This document shows positions 14,774-23,236 of a DNA stretch of 23,625 nucleotides, piece after piece. The DNA is from JOPF136 sp035272605. GTDB taxonomy: Bacteria > Acidobacteriota > Terriglobia > Acidiferrales > UBA7541. The first letter of the stretch is position 1. The number at the start of each line of letters is the position of its first letter. Location: positions 1 through 23,625 of the forward strand of contig DATEQM010000111.1 of the NCBI GenBank assembly GCA_035272605.1, read 5' to 3'. The notes under the pieces are model-generated. The model had not been told where the DNA came from. It ran no database searches and saw nothing but the letters and a program-made list of their open reading frames with translations. The position numbers were made by a program, and so were the translations under genes.

Positions 14774-15295
14774 CTATTGTTTTTGGAGCAGCGATTCGAG
14801 GAAGGCGTAGTTCTCGCCGCGGTCCCATTCCTGCGGCCCGATCACTTTCCGCGCGATTTTTCCATCGCGGTCAATGATGTAGGTTTCCGGGAACACGGTA
14901 GTGCCGTATTCGAGGTTGATCTTCATTTCCGGGTCGCGGTAGGTGGGGAACGTCACGCCTTGGTCTTGCAGAAATTTCTGGTAGTTGGCTTCGCTGTCGT
15001 CCACGCTCACTCCCAGCACAACGCCGCCTTGTTTCTCAATCCTGGCCTGCAGTCGGTTCAGTGCGGGCGTCTCCTCGACGCACGGCGGGCACCAGGAGGC
15101 CCAGAAGTTCAGCACCACCACCTTGCCCCGCATGTCCGAGAGCTGCATCGGCTTTCCGTTCAGGGCGAAGGAGAACGCCGGGGCATTCTTCCCGGCCATC
15201 GTCGGCTCTCCCTGGCGGTAGAGCGGCGTGAAGAACAGAAAGACGACTCCGGCGACCACGGCGACCACCCCAGCGTTGATGGCATTTCGCAGCAC
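14774..15295 (-). CDS. Membrane-anchored TlpA/ResA-like thioredoxin
   Basis: The product is 173 residues. The start is GTG at 15293-15295 with GGAGGGG immediately upstream. A single N-terminal transmembrane segment (about 6-24) anchors it, leaving the thioredoxin domain (about 34-170) outside the cytoplasmic membrane. The active site is W68-C69-P70-P71-C72 within LNFWASWCPPC, typical of TlpA/ResA/CcmG thiol reductases. P136 in TTVFPETYIID is the expected cis-proline. The role is probably reduction of periplasmic disulfides, for example during cytochrome c maturation, or peroxide defence. The peroxiredoxin-like GVSVDD segment is shared with AhpC/TSA relatives. The gene is divergent from the glycosyltransferase with a shared 64-bp promoter region. 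No cytochrome biogenesis gene is in the window, so the substrate is unknown. Confidence 0.9.
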   Translation of the reverse strand: MLRNAINAGVVAVVAGVVFLFFTPLYRQGEPTMAGKNAPAFSFALNGKPMQLSDMRGKVVVLNFWASWCPPCVEETPALNRLQARIEKQGGVVLGVSVDDSEANYQKFLQDQGVTFPTYRDPEMKINLEYGTTVFPETYIIDRDGKIARKVIGPQEWDRGENYAFLESLLQKQ

Positions 15296-15316
15296 AGCCC
15301 CTCCGGCCAGCCGTTA

Positions 15317-15323
15317 TATTATA
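15317..15323. promoter_or_regulatory. Divergent -10 region between the tlpA-like and glycosyltransferase genes
   Basis: An AT island, TATATTATA at 15315-15323, stands out in a very GC-rich 64-bp gap. On the minus strand it contains a perfect TATAAT (15318-15323) about 22 nt upstream of the tlpA-like GTG. On the plus strand it contains TATTAT (15317-15322) about 37 nt upstream of the glycosyltransferase ATG. No good -35 is seen for either direction. The two promoters would overlap and could interfere with each other. Confidence 0.55.
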
Positions 15324-15359
15324 GTCCCATCGCACCGGCTCACGCAGAAACCCCCACCC

Positions 15360-16376
15360 ATGAACTCCGCCGAAGACCAATCCATCACCGCCGTCCTTCC
15401 CGCCCGCAATGAGGAGGGCGCGATTGAGGCCGCCGTCCGCTCGCTGGCCGCCCAGCCGGAGATAGCGGAGATCCGGGTGGCTAACGACTCGTCCTCGGAT
15501 CGTACTGGCGAAATCTTGTCTCGCCTCTCGGCGGAGCTGCCCCAGCTCCGGGTGATCGAGACTCCGGCTTTGCCGGCCGGCTGGGTAGGTAAGAATCACG
15601 CGGCCTGGCTCGGCGCGCAGGGTGCGGCAACCCCTTGGCTGCTGTTCACCGACGCCGATGTATACCACCTTCCTGGCTCGGTCGCGCGCGCGCTGGAGTT
15701 GGCGGCATCCACCGGCGCTGCGCTCGTTTCTTTCTCCCCGAAACAGCGCTTGGAGACGTGGTGGGAACGCGCCATGATTCCCTTCGTCTTTCTCCGTCTG
15801 GACGCGCACTTTTCCTACGACCGCGTGAACGATTCGCTCTTGGCCGACGCCGCGGCGAACGGACAGTACCTGCTCATTCGGCGGGAGGCGTACCAGGCCA
15901 TCGGCGGGCACGGGAGCGTGGCCGGGGAGGTGCTCGAAGACGTGGCGCTCGCGCGCCGCGCAAAGGCCGCCGGGATCCGCCTGCATTTTGCGCCCGGCGC
16001 GGACATCGCGGAGACCCGCATGTATACGAGTTTCCCCGCTATGTGGCAGGGCTGGACGAAAAACCTCTATCCCCTGATGGGCGGCACACCCTCCGCCGCA
16101 GCCGGCGAGTTGCTCCGCGTGATTCCCGTCGGGGCGCTCGCGCTGTTTGCGCTCAGCTTCTTCTATCCGCTGGCCGCGGTGCCGGCTGTGGCGCTGTTGC
16201 TCGCGCGCATGCTGCGCTACGCTGCGGATCTTCGCCAGCACCGATTTTCGGTGCCGGACATCGTATACTGGGGGCCGGGACTCGCACTGTACGCCGCCGC
16301 GCTCGTCGCCTCCGCACGCCGTTACTCCGCGGGAAGCGTGGTCTGGAAGGGCAGAACGTATCCCGTGCGTCCCTGA
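15360..16376 (+). CDS. Family 2 glycosyltransferase with C-terminal membrane segments
   Basis: The product is 338 residues. The GT-A domain (about 8-235) has the opening ITAVLPARNEE, the nucleotide-sugar loop ANDSSSDRTGEI, the metal-binding DAD (98-100), a catalytic ED (193-194) in GEVLEDVALARR, and QGW (230-232). Two or three hydrophobic helices (about 252-288 and 300-320) form the C-terminal membrane region. This arrangement resembles HpnB-type and carotenoid or lipid glycosyltransferases acting at the cytoplasmic face on a lipid acceptor; the acceptor cannot be read from sequence. The ATG at 15360-15362 is forced because the domain begins 7 residues later and no other in-frame start lies nearby, yet no Shine-Dalgarno sequence precedes it. 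It is followed 15 bp later by the first PTPS-family gene and may be co-transcribed with the pterin genes. Confidence 0.88.
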   Translation: MNSAEDQSITAVLPARNEEGAIEAAVRSLAAQPEIAEIRVANDSSSDRTGEILSRLSAELPQLRVIETPALPAGWVGKNHAAWLGAQGAATPWLLFTDADVYHLPGSVARALELAASTGAALVSFSPKQRLETWWERAMIPFVFLRLDAHFSYDRVNDSLLADAAANGQYLLIRREAYQAIGGHGSVAGEVLEDVALARRAKAAGIRLHFAPGADIAETRMYTSFPAMWQGWTKNLYPLMGGTPSAAAGELLRVIPVGALALFALSFFYPLAAVPAVALLLARMLRYAADLRQHRFSVPDIVYWGPGLALYAAALVASARRYSAGSVVWKGRTYPVRP

Positions 16377-16391
16377 GCGCCCCGAAACTCC

Positions 16392-16805
16392 ATGGTCTAT
16401 CTCACGCGCAAAGTCGAATTCTCGGCCTCGCACCTCTATCACAACCCGGCCTTCTCGCCGGAGGAGAACCGCCGCATTTTCGGCAAATGCAACAACCCGC
16501 ACGGCCACGGCCACAACTACATTCTGGAAGTCACCGTGGCCGGCGAGCCCGACCCGCGCACCGGCATGGTGCTCGACTTGAAAGAGCTGAAAGACATTCT
16601 CCAGCGCGAAATCCTGGATCGCATGGACCATCGCTTCCTGAACGTTGAAGTCCCGGAACTGGCCGGACGCATCCCCACCACGGAAACCATCGCCATGACC
16701 ATCTGGCAACTGCTGGAGCCGCGCATCCATCAGGGGCGTCTGCACCGCGTGCGCCTCTACGAGACCCCGGATCTGTTCGTGGACTGCTTCGGCAACGGCC
16801 AATGA
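16392..16805 (+). CDS. 6-pyruvoyl-tetrahydropterin synthase family (QueD/PTPS), copy 1
   Basis: The product is 137 residues, the family's usual size. Zinc ligands are H14 (FSASH), H39 and H41 in the HGHGHNY motif. C33 in GKCNNPHGHGH sits at the catalytic cysteine position, and D79-H80 and E124 fit the remaining active-site residues. The substrate would be 7,8-dihydroneopterin triphosphate. Products could be 6-pyruvoyl-tetrahydropterin (tetrahydrobiopterin route) or 6-carboxy-tetrahydropterin (queuosine route). The GKCNNP-type loop resembles eukaryotic PTPS, but sequence alone does not separate the two activities. The stop overlaps the start of copy 2 (ATGA), and folE lies directly downstream, so substrate supply is encoded in the same unit. 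No queC, queE or queF is in the window. Confidence 0.9.
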   Translation: MVYLTRKVEFSASHLYHNPAFSPEENRRIFGKCNNPHGHGHNYILEVTVAGEPDPRTGMVLDLKELKDILQREILDRMDHRFLNVEVPELAGRIPTTETIAMTIWQLLEPRIHQGRLHRVRLYETPDLFVDCFGNGQ

Positions 16806-17224
16806 AAGTCGTGCTCCATCGCCGCTATCGCTTCTCCGCCTCCCACCGGCTGCACCAGCGCGGCTGGACGGAAGAGGAGAACCTGCGCGTCTACGGCAAA
16901 TGCGCGAATCCACACGGCCACGGCCACAACTACGTTCTCGACGTGGCCCTCACCGGCCCCGTGGACCCGGCCACCGGCATGGTCACCAACCTGGCCGATC
17001 TCGATGCCTTCGTCGAGCGCGAGGCCCTGGCTGAGTTCGACCATGTATACTTGAACGAGCAGGTGCCCGCTTTCCGCTCACTCGTGCCGACCACGGAGAA
17101 CATGTGCCGCGTGCTCTTTGAGCGGCTCCGCGCCTACCCGCACGCGCGCCTGGAAACCATCGGCATCCAGGAAACAGCGGCGAACAGCTTCGAATATGAC
17201 GGGGAAACACGGGAGAACAAGTGA
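16802..17224 (+). CDS. 6-pyruvoyl-tetrahydropterin synthase family (QueD/PTPS), copy 2
   Basis: The product is 140 residues and is clearly paralogous to copy 1: both share FSASH, GKC-x-NPHGHGHNY, a DP-x-TGMV turn, FDH/MDH and a PTTE stretch. The zinc ligands are H15, H40 and H42, the catalytic cysteine position is C34, D80-H81 is present, and E124 lies in IQETAANSF. All expected catalytic residues are present, so it is probably active. The two copies differ in about half their residues and in the C-terminal substrate-pocket region (YETPDLFVD in copy 1 against QETAANSFEYD here). This suggests different products or a heteromer. It is translationally coupled to copy 1 and to folE (TGATG at 17222-17226). 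Confidence 0.9.
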   Translation: MKVVLHRRYRFSASHRLHQRGWTEEENLRVYGKCANPHGHGHNYVLDVALTGPVDPATGMVTNLADLDAFVEREALAEFDHVYLNEQVPAFRSLVPTTENMCRVLFERLRAYPHARLETIGIQETAANSFEYDGETRENK

Positions 17225-17823
17225 TGGCGAAATTCACCGAAGACGTGCTGGTCAACGAGCCGAAGGCGGACTCTATTGCCGAGGCCATGCGCCGCATCCT
17301 GGCGCTCGTAGGCGAAGACCCGGAACGTCAGGGCCTCAGCGGCACCCCGGAGCGCTTCGAAAAAGCGCTGCGCCACCTCACCAGCGGCTACCACCAGGAC
17401 GTGAAAAAACTGCTGAACGGCGCCCTCTTCGACGTGCCCTACGACGAAATGGTCATCGTGAAAGACATCGAACTCTTCAGCCTCTGCGAGCATCATCTGC
17501 TGCCGTTCTTCGGCGTGTGCCACGTGGCCTACCTGCCGAACCGCAAGGTGGTGGGGCTGAGCAAGATTCCGCGCCTGGTGAACATGTTCGCGCGCCGCTT
17601 GCAGGTGCAGGAGCGCCTCACCAGCCAGGTCGCCCAGGCCCTCATGGATCACCTCGAGCCGCGCGGCGTGGCCGTGGTCATCGAGGCGCGCCACCTCTGC
17701 ATGGCCATGCGCGGAGTGGAAAAACAGCACTCCAGCACCGTCACCAGCGCCATGCTCGGCGAATTCCGCGAAAACGCCCGCGCCCGCGGCGAATTCCTGG
17801 CCCTCATCGGCCGCAAGCTCTAG
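17224..17823 (+). CDS. folE: GTP cyclohydrolase I (FolE)
   Basis: The product is 199 residues from the ATG at 17224; a GTG one codon earlier is an alternative. GGGAG lies 8 nt upstream of the ATG. The enzyme converts GTP to 7,8-dihydroneopterin triphosphate and formate. The zinc ligands C88 and H91 are in SLCEHHLLPF, and C159 is in ARHLCMAMRG. Other family blocks are GLSGTPER (37-44), PFFGVCHVAYLP, GLSKIPRLV and the C-terminal QHSSTVTSAMLG. It belongs to the canonical type IA family and all key residues are present. It is the last gene of the plus-strand run and supplies substrate for the two PTPS-family proteins encoded upstream, as well as for folate synthesis. Confidence 0.96.
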   Translation: MAKFTEDVLVNEPKADSIAEAMRRILALVGEDPERQGLSGTPERFEKALRHLTSGYHQDVKKLLNGALFDVPYDEMVIVKDIELFSLCEHHLLPFFGVCHVAYLPNRKVVGLSKIPRLVNMFARRLQVQERLTSQVAQALMDHLEPRGVAVVIEARHLCMAMRGVEKQHSSTVTSAMLGEFRENARARGEFLALIGRKL

Positions 17824-17834
17824 CAGGTAGCGCG

Positions 17835-17852
17835 GTCCCGCCGCGGCGGGAC
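17835..17852. repeat. GC-rich inverted repeat after folE
   Basis: GTCCCGCC and GGCGGGAC form a perfect 8-bp stem around GC, preceded by AGGTAGCGCG and starting 11 bp after the folE stop. It lacks a T-tract but could form a strong hairpin at the 3' end of the folE transcript. It has the same GTAGCG-plus-palindrome layout as other gaps in this window. Confidence 0.7.
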
Positions 17853-17916
17853 TGCGCGGTCGTCGGTTGCCAACCCTGTTCCTCCGGCCAGGCCCCCAAA
17901 ACCTTTTAATTGCCTC

Positions 17917-17947
17917 TTGCACTCCCTTCGCTTTCCTGTGCTAAACT
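17917..17947 (+). promoter_or_regulatory. Candidate rpsO promoter
   Basis: TTGCAC (17917-17922) and TAAACT (17942-17947) are separated by 19 bp. TG at -15 makes an extended -10 (TGCTAAACT). The site lies in the only AT-richer stretch between folE and rpsO and would give a leader of roughly 55 nt. The spacer is longer than ideal. Confidence 0.45.
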
Positions 17948-18007
17948 TTAATGGACGAGTGAAGACGGAAAGAACGAGAGAGGGTTTCACGGTTCAGGGG
18001 GAGGGGC

Positions 18008-18271
18008 ATGTTGATGGATGCCAAGGTCGCGATTCTGGAGCAGTACCGGCAACATGCCAAGGATACCGGTTCTCCCGAGGTTCAGATCGCGCTGCTCAGT
18101 GAGCGAATCAATTACCTGACAGCCCATCTTAAATCCCACGGAAAAGATCATGCATCGCGGCGCGGGCTCATCATGATGGTGAACAAGCGCCGGCGTCTGC
18201 TGGATTACCTGAATCGCCGCGACCCGGAACGGTACCGCGAGATTGTCGAACGCCTCAGCTTGCGCAAGTAG
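18008..18271 (+). CDS. rpsO: 30S ribosomal protein S15
   Basis: The product is 87 residues; S15 is normally 88-89. It binds the central domain of 16S rRNA early in small-subunit assembly. The diagnostic block TGSPEVQIALLSERINYLTAHL (split here by position: residues about 20-41) is followed by HGKDHASRRGL and a KRRRLLDYL segment, all typical of S15. The ATG at 18008 follows GGGGAGGGGC closely; a second ATG two codons on is possible but has worse spacing. The order rpsO-pnp is the classical bacterial arrangement. S15 often represses its own translation through a leader structure. The leader here contains a GTGAA/TTCAC pairing upstream of the ribosome binding site, which is only suggestive. Confidence 0.97.
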   Translation: MLMDAKVAILEQYRQHAKDTGSPEVQIALLSERINYLTAHLKSHGKDHASRRGLIMMVNKRRRLLDYLNRRDPERYREIVERLSLRK

Positions 18272-18369
18272 CCGCGCGCCCCGCACACCAGGGTCCGCGC
18301 TACACCCGCAAACTTTCCGCCCCCTTTGGCTCCCGGAAGAGCAAGCGGGCAGGAGTGTAGCTGCTGGTG

Positions 18370-18390
18370 GTCCCGGCGCAGGCCGGGGAC
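18370..18390. repeat. GC-rich imperfect inverted repeat between rpsO and pnp
   Basis: GTCCCGGC and GCCGGGGAC pair with one bulged G around a short loop, preceded by GTGTAGCTGCTGGTG. It lies 98 bp after the rpsO stop and well upstream of the intrinsic terminator. It resembles the other GTAG-type palindromes in this window. Confidence 0.6.
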
Positions 18391-18473
18391 GAACTCCGGC
18401 CTTCTGACTCCGCCTTTCCTTCCTGCTTCCTCCCGTCACAGTAAATTGAAGACGCGCGGCGCAGCATCGGTAG

Positions 18474-18507
18474 CCACGGTCAGAGCATTTCTGACCGTGG
18501 GTTTTTT
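18474..18507 (+). terminator. Strong intrinsic terminator 35 nt upstream of pnp
   Basis: CCACGGTCAGA and TCTGACCGTGG form a perfect 11-bp stem with a GCATT loop, followed by G and six T. It ends 35 nt before the pnp ATG. It can end the rpsO transcript. Because too little room remains for a full promoter downstream, it may also lie inside the pnp leader and act as an attenuator or an RNase target. Confidence 0.9.
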
Positions 18508-18542
18508 CTGAATCTGATCCCGCCGCAGAAGGAAGACGAGAG

Positions 18543-20687
<2,145 letters not shown>

Positions 20688-20708
20688 CCCAGCCGCGCTC
20701 GCAATGTA

Positions 20709-20753
20709 GACGCAGCTTTCGCGTCGTTTGCGTCCCGACGCTGTTTGTCGGGA
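20709..20753. repeat. Paired small inverted repeats after pnp
   Basis: GACGC/GCGTC (20709-20725) is followed by TCCCGAC/GTCGGGA (20733-20753, 7-nt loop). The unit starts with ATGTAGACGC, like the next element. It lies between the convergent pnp and murA genes and may act as a bidirectional transcript end. No T-tract is present. Confidence 0.6.
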
Positions 20754-20785
20754 ACGCCGCCATCCTCACGCATGCCAGCAATGTA

Positions 20786-20806
20786 GCGGCGCATTTCGCC
20801 TGCCGC
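20786..20806. repeat. Short inverted repeat between pnp and murA
   Basis: GCGGC/GCCGC with an internal GGCG/CGCC pairing follows CAATGTA; the same CAATGTAG lead occurs at 20702-20709. The stem is short, so it is reported mainly because it repeats the lead sequence of its neighbour 80 bp away. Confidence 0.5.
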
Positions 20807-20817
20807 GGGCGTTCCAG

Positions 20818-22119
20818 CTACTTCACCCGGCGAATCCGCGCGCCCAGGCTGGAGAGTTTCTCTTCGATCCGTTCGTAGCCCCGGTCAATGTGATACACGC
20901 GGCCGATCAGCGTCACGCCTTCGGCCACCAGCCCGGCCAGCACCAGCCCGGCGCTGGCGCGCAGATCGGACGCCATCACGTCCGTTCCCGTCAGCCGCGA
21001 GGGGCCGCGCACCACCGCTCGCCGGCCGTCTATCGAGATGTCCGCGCCCATGCGCGCCATTTCGCTGGCATGCAGAAACCGGTTCTCAAAAATTGTCTCC
21101 GTAATCACACTCGTGCCGTCCGCCTGCGTCGCCAGCGCCATGTACTGTGCCTGCATGTCGGTCGGAAAGCCCGGATACTCCTGCGTGGAAACGTCCGCCG
21201 CCGCCGGCTGCCCGCTGCCCTCGACGCAGATCGTTCCCGGCTCCATCGTGTCCACCACCGCGCCGGTTTCCGTCAGCTTCGCCGTCAGTGCGGCCATGTG
21301 TGCCGGCTCGACCTGCGTCAGCCGCACCTTTCCGCCCGTGATGGCCCCAGCGGCCAGCAGCGTCCCCGCCTCAATCCGGTCCGGGATGACGGTGTGCTCC
21401 GCGCCGCCCAGCCGCGCCACGCCCTCCACGCGCATCGTCGCCGTGCCCGCGCCCTCGATCCGCGCGCCCATCTTCACGAGCAGCGCCGCCAGGTCGGCCA
21501 CTTCCGGCTCCCGCGCGCAATTCTCCAGCAGCGTTTCGCCCGTGGCCAGCGCCGCCGCCATCATCACGTTTTCCGTGCCCGTCACCGTAATTTTTTCGAA
21601 CACGATGTGCGCGCCGCGCAATCCGCTCCCGGCCGTCGCGCGCGCTTCAATGTACCCGTGCTCCGTGGAGATTTCCGCGCCCATCTGCTCCAGCGCTTTG
21701 ATGTGCAGGTCCACCGGCCTCGCCCCGATGGCGCAGCCTCCTGGCAGCGAAACCCGCGCGTACCCCGTGCGCGCCACCAGCGGCCCCAGCACCAGCACCG
21801 ACGCGCGCATCGTCCGCACCAGATCGTACGGCGCCTCCGCGTCGGATAGTTTCCCCGCGCGAATCCGCACCGGCCCGGTGGCGCAGCCACTCTTGGCTGC
21901 GCTCTCCTCCCCCTGCCCGGGAATCTCCACCTCCGCCTGCATGTGCTCCAGCAGGCGGCCCATCGTGGCGATGTCGCGCACCCGCGGCACGTTGTGCAAC
22001 GCCACCGGCTGGTCCGTTAGCAGCGCGGCCGCCATCGCCGGCAACGCGGCGTTTTTCGCGCCGCTCACGGCCACGCTGCCCTCGAGCCGCTTCCCGCCCG
22101 TAATCAAAAATTTGTCCAT
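20818..22119 (-). CDS. murA: UDP-N-acetylglucosamine 1-carboxyvinyltransferase (MurA)
   Basis: The product is 433 residues (E. coli 419). It adds enolpyruvate from phosphoenolpyruvate to UDP-GlcNAc, the first committed step of peptidoglycan synthesis, in the cytoplasm. K22-N23 in SGAKNAALP, R105 in RTMRAS and the catalytic C129 in LPGGCAIGARPVDLHI (equivalent to E. coli C115, the fosfomycin target) are all present. Near the C-terminus, YPGFPTDMQAQ holds the conserved Asp. A small insertion at about 67-82 (PGQGEESAAKSGC) accounts for the shift in numbering. The ATG at 22117-22119 is fixed by the MDKFLITGG start. No good Shine-Dalgarno sequence precedes it; the palindrome at 22127-22145 occupies that position. 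It is convergent with pnp and lies 74 bp downstream of murQ on the same strand. Confidence 0.96.
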   Translation of the reverse strand: MDKFLITGGKRLEGSVAVSGAKNAALPAMAAALLTDQPVALHNVPRVRDIATMGRLLEHMQAEVEIPGQGEESAAKSGCATGPVRIRAGKLSDAEAPYDLVRTMRASVLVLGPLVARTGYARVSLPGGCAIGARPVDLHIKALEQMGAEISTEHGYIEARATAGSGLRGAHIVFEKITVTGTENVMMAAALATGETLLENCAREPEVADLAALLVKMGARIEGAGTATMRVEGVARLGGAEHTVIPDRIEAGTLLAAGAITGGKVRLTQVEPAHMAALTAKLTETGAVVDTMEPGTICVEGSGQPAAADVSTQEYPGFPTDMQAQYMALATQADGTSVITETIFENRFLHASEMARMGADISIDGRRAVVRGPSRLTGTDVMASDLRASAGLVLAGLVAEGVTLIGRVYHIDRGYERIEEKLSSLGARIRRVK

Positions 22120-22126
22120 TTTGTAC

Positions 22127-22145
22127 CGCCGGCTTCCAGCCGGCG
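22127..22145. repeat. GC-rich inverted repeat abutting the murA start
   Basis: CGCCGGCT and AGCCGGCG form an 8-bp stem around TCC, flanked by GTAC on one side and TCTCTTCC on the other. The layout matches the repeat at 10841-10858. It ends only 7 bp from the murA ATG, so in the mRNA it would cover the ribosome binding region. Confidence 0.8.
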
Positions 22146-22193
22146 TCTCTTCCCCGCGAGGCGCCCAAGGAACTGGCCTCCGGAACGGCCCCG

Positions 22194-23093
22194 CTACCCG
22201 CGCTCCCCCAGCGCCGCCCGCAGATCCCCGCCCGCCGCCGCAAGCGCAAACTGCGCCTCCCGCCGCGTGAGTCCCCGCTTCAACATCACCAGCGCCACCC
22301 GCAAATCCCCCCGCGCCTCCGCCAGCGCTCGTCGCGCATTCGCCTCGCGCGCGCCCGCCGCCTCGCGCAAAATTCCCAACGCCCTCGCGCGCAGCTTCCG
22401 GTTCGTCTGCGCCACCCCGGCCATCCAATTGTCGTACACACGGCCCAGGCGAATCATCGCCGCCGTGCTCAGCATGTTCAAAATCAGTTTCTGCGCCGTC
22501 CCGGCCTTCAGTCGCGTGGACCCGGCAATCGCCTCAGGACCGGTCTCCGCGACGATGGCGATGTCTGCCGCGCGTCCGACCGTCGTCCCGCGATTGCAGG
22601 TTACCGCAATCGTCCGCGCCCCAACGCGCCGCGCGTAGCCCAGCGCCCCAAGCACATACGGCGTGCGTCCGCTGGCGGAGAGCCCCACCACCACGTCGCG
22701 CTTCGAGCACCGCGCGCGCCGCACATCGCGCGCGCCCGCTGCCGCGTCGTCCTCCGCGCCTTCCACCGCATCGGTCAGCGCGCGTCGCCCTCCTGCCATG
22801 AGCGCCACCACCATTTCCGGCGCCACGCCAAACGTGGGCGGGCACTCCGCCGCATCCAACGCCGCCAGCCGCCCACTCGTTCCCGCCCCGACGTAAATCA
22901 GCCGCCCCCCGCGACGCAGCGCGTCCTCAATCGCATCCACTGCAAGCGCAATCTCCGGAATCGCCCGTGCCACCGCCCGTGCCACCGCCGCGTCTTCGCG
23001 GCTCATCGCGCGCAGCACTTCTCGCGTCGGCCGCAGATCGATCCCCCGCGTCCGCGGATTCCTCTGCTCCGTCCTAGGTTGACTTCGATTCAA
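22194..23093 (-). CDS. murQ: N-acetylmuramic acid 6-phosphate etherase (MurQ)
   Basis: The product is 299 residues, normal for MurQ. It cleaves the lactyl ether of MurNAc-6-phosphate to GlcNAc-6-phosphate and lactate in cell-wall recycling. The SIS domain includes YVGAGTSGRLAALDAAECPP, with E83 and E114 (EGAED) at the positions of the two catalytic glutamates known in E. coli MurQ. Later blocks are VVGLSASGRTPYVLGAL and GSTRLKAGTAQKLILNML. The start is TTG at 23091-23093, chosen because the conserved TEQRNPRT block begins at residue 8 and GGAGAG lies upstream; no ATG fits. It has an extended Arg/Ala-rich C-terminus. It sits between a serine hydrolase and murA on the same strand, consistent with a cell-wall recycling group. 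No murP, anmK or sugar transporter is visible. Confidence 0.95.
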   Translation of the reverse strand: MNRSQPRTEQRNPRTRGIDLRPTREVLRAMSREDAAVARAVARAIPEIALAVDAIEDALRRGGRLIYVGAGTSGRLAALDAAECPPTFGVAPEMVVALMAGGRRALTDAVEGAEDDAAAGARDVRRARCSKRDVVVGLSASGRTPYVLGALGYARRVGARTIAVTCNRGTTVGRAADIAIVAETGPEAIAGSTRLKAGTAQKLILNMLSTAAMIRLGRVYDNWMAGVAQTNRKLRARALGILREAAGAREANARRALAEARGDLRVALVMLKRGLTRREAQFALAAAGGDLRAALGERG

Positions 23094-23153
23094 TGGGTCG
23101 CTCTCCGTCCCCCATATCGAGCCTTACGAGAACCAGCCCGAAGGCCTTTGAGT

Positions 23154-23179
23154 GCGGCAGGCGCTTTTTAGCCTGCCGC
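23154..23179. repeat. Inverted repeat between the serine hydrolase and murQ genes
   Basis: GCGGCAGGC and GCCTGCCGC form a perfect 9-bp stem around an 8-nt GCTTTTTA loop. It lies in the 143-bp gap that separates the serine hydrolase stop from the murQ start. On the plus strand CTTTCTT follows, but the genes on both sides are on the minus strand, where no T-tract follows. It is therefore more likely a dispersed repeat or processing hairpin than a terminator. Confidence 0.7.
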
Positions 23180-23236
23180 CTTTCTTGCGACGCGCGAGGC
23201 CTCTCGCGCCACGCGGCCCAATCCAATTCCGGACGA

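Noticed and set aside
15036..16913. Minus-strand open frame of 625 codons opposite the glycosyltransferase and PTPS genes
   Set aside because: It covers genes with intact motifs on the plus strand and reads as Arg/Gly/His-rich noise; shadow of high GC.
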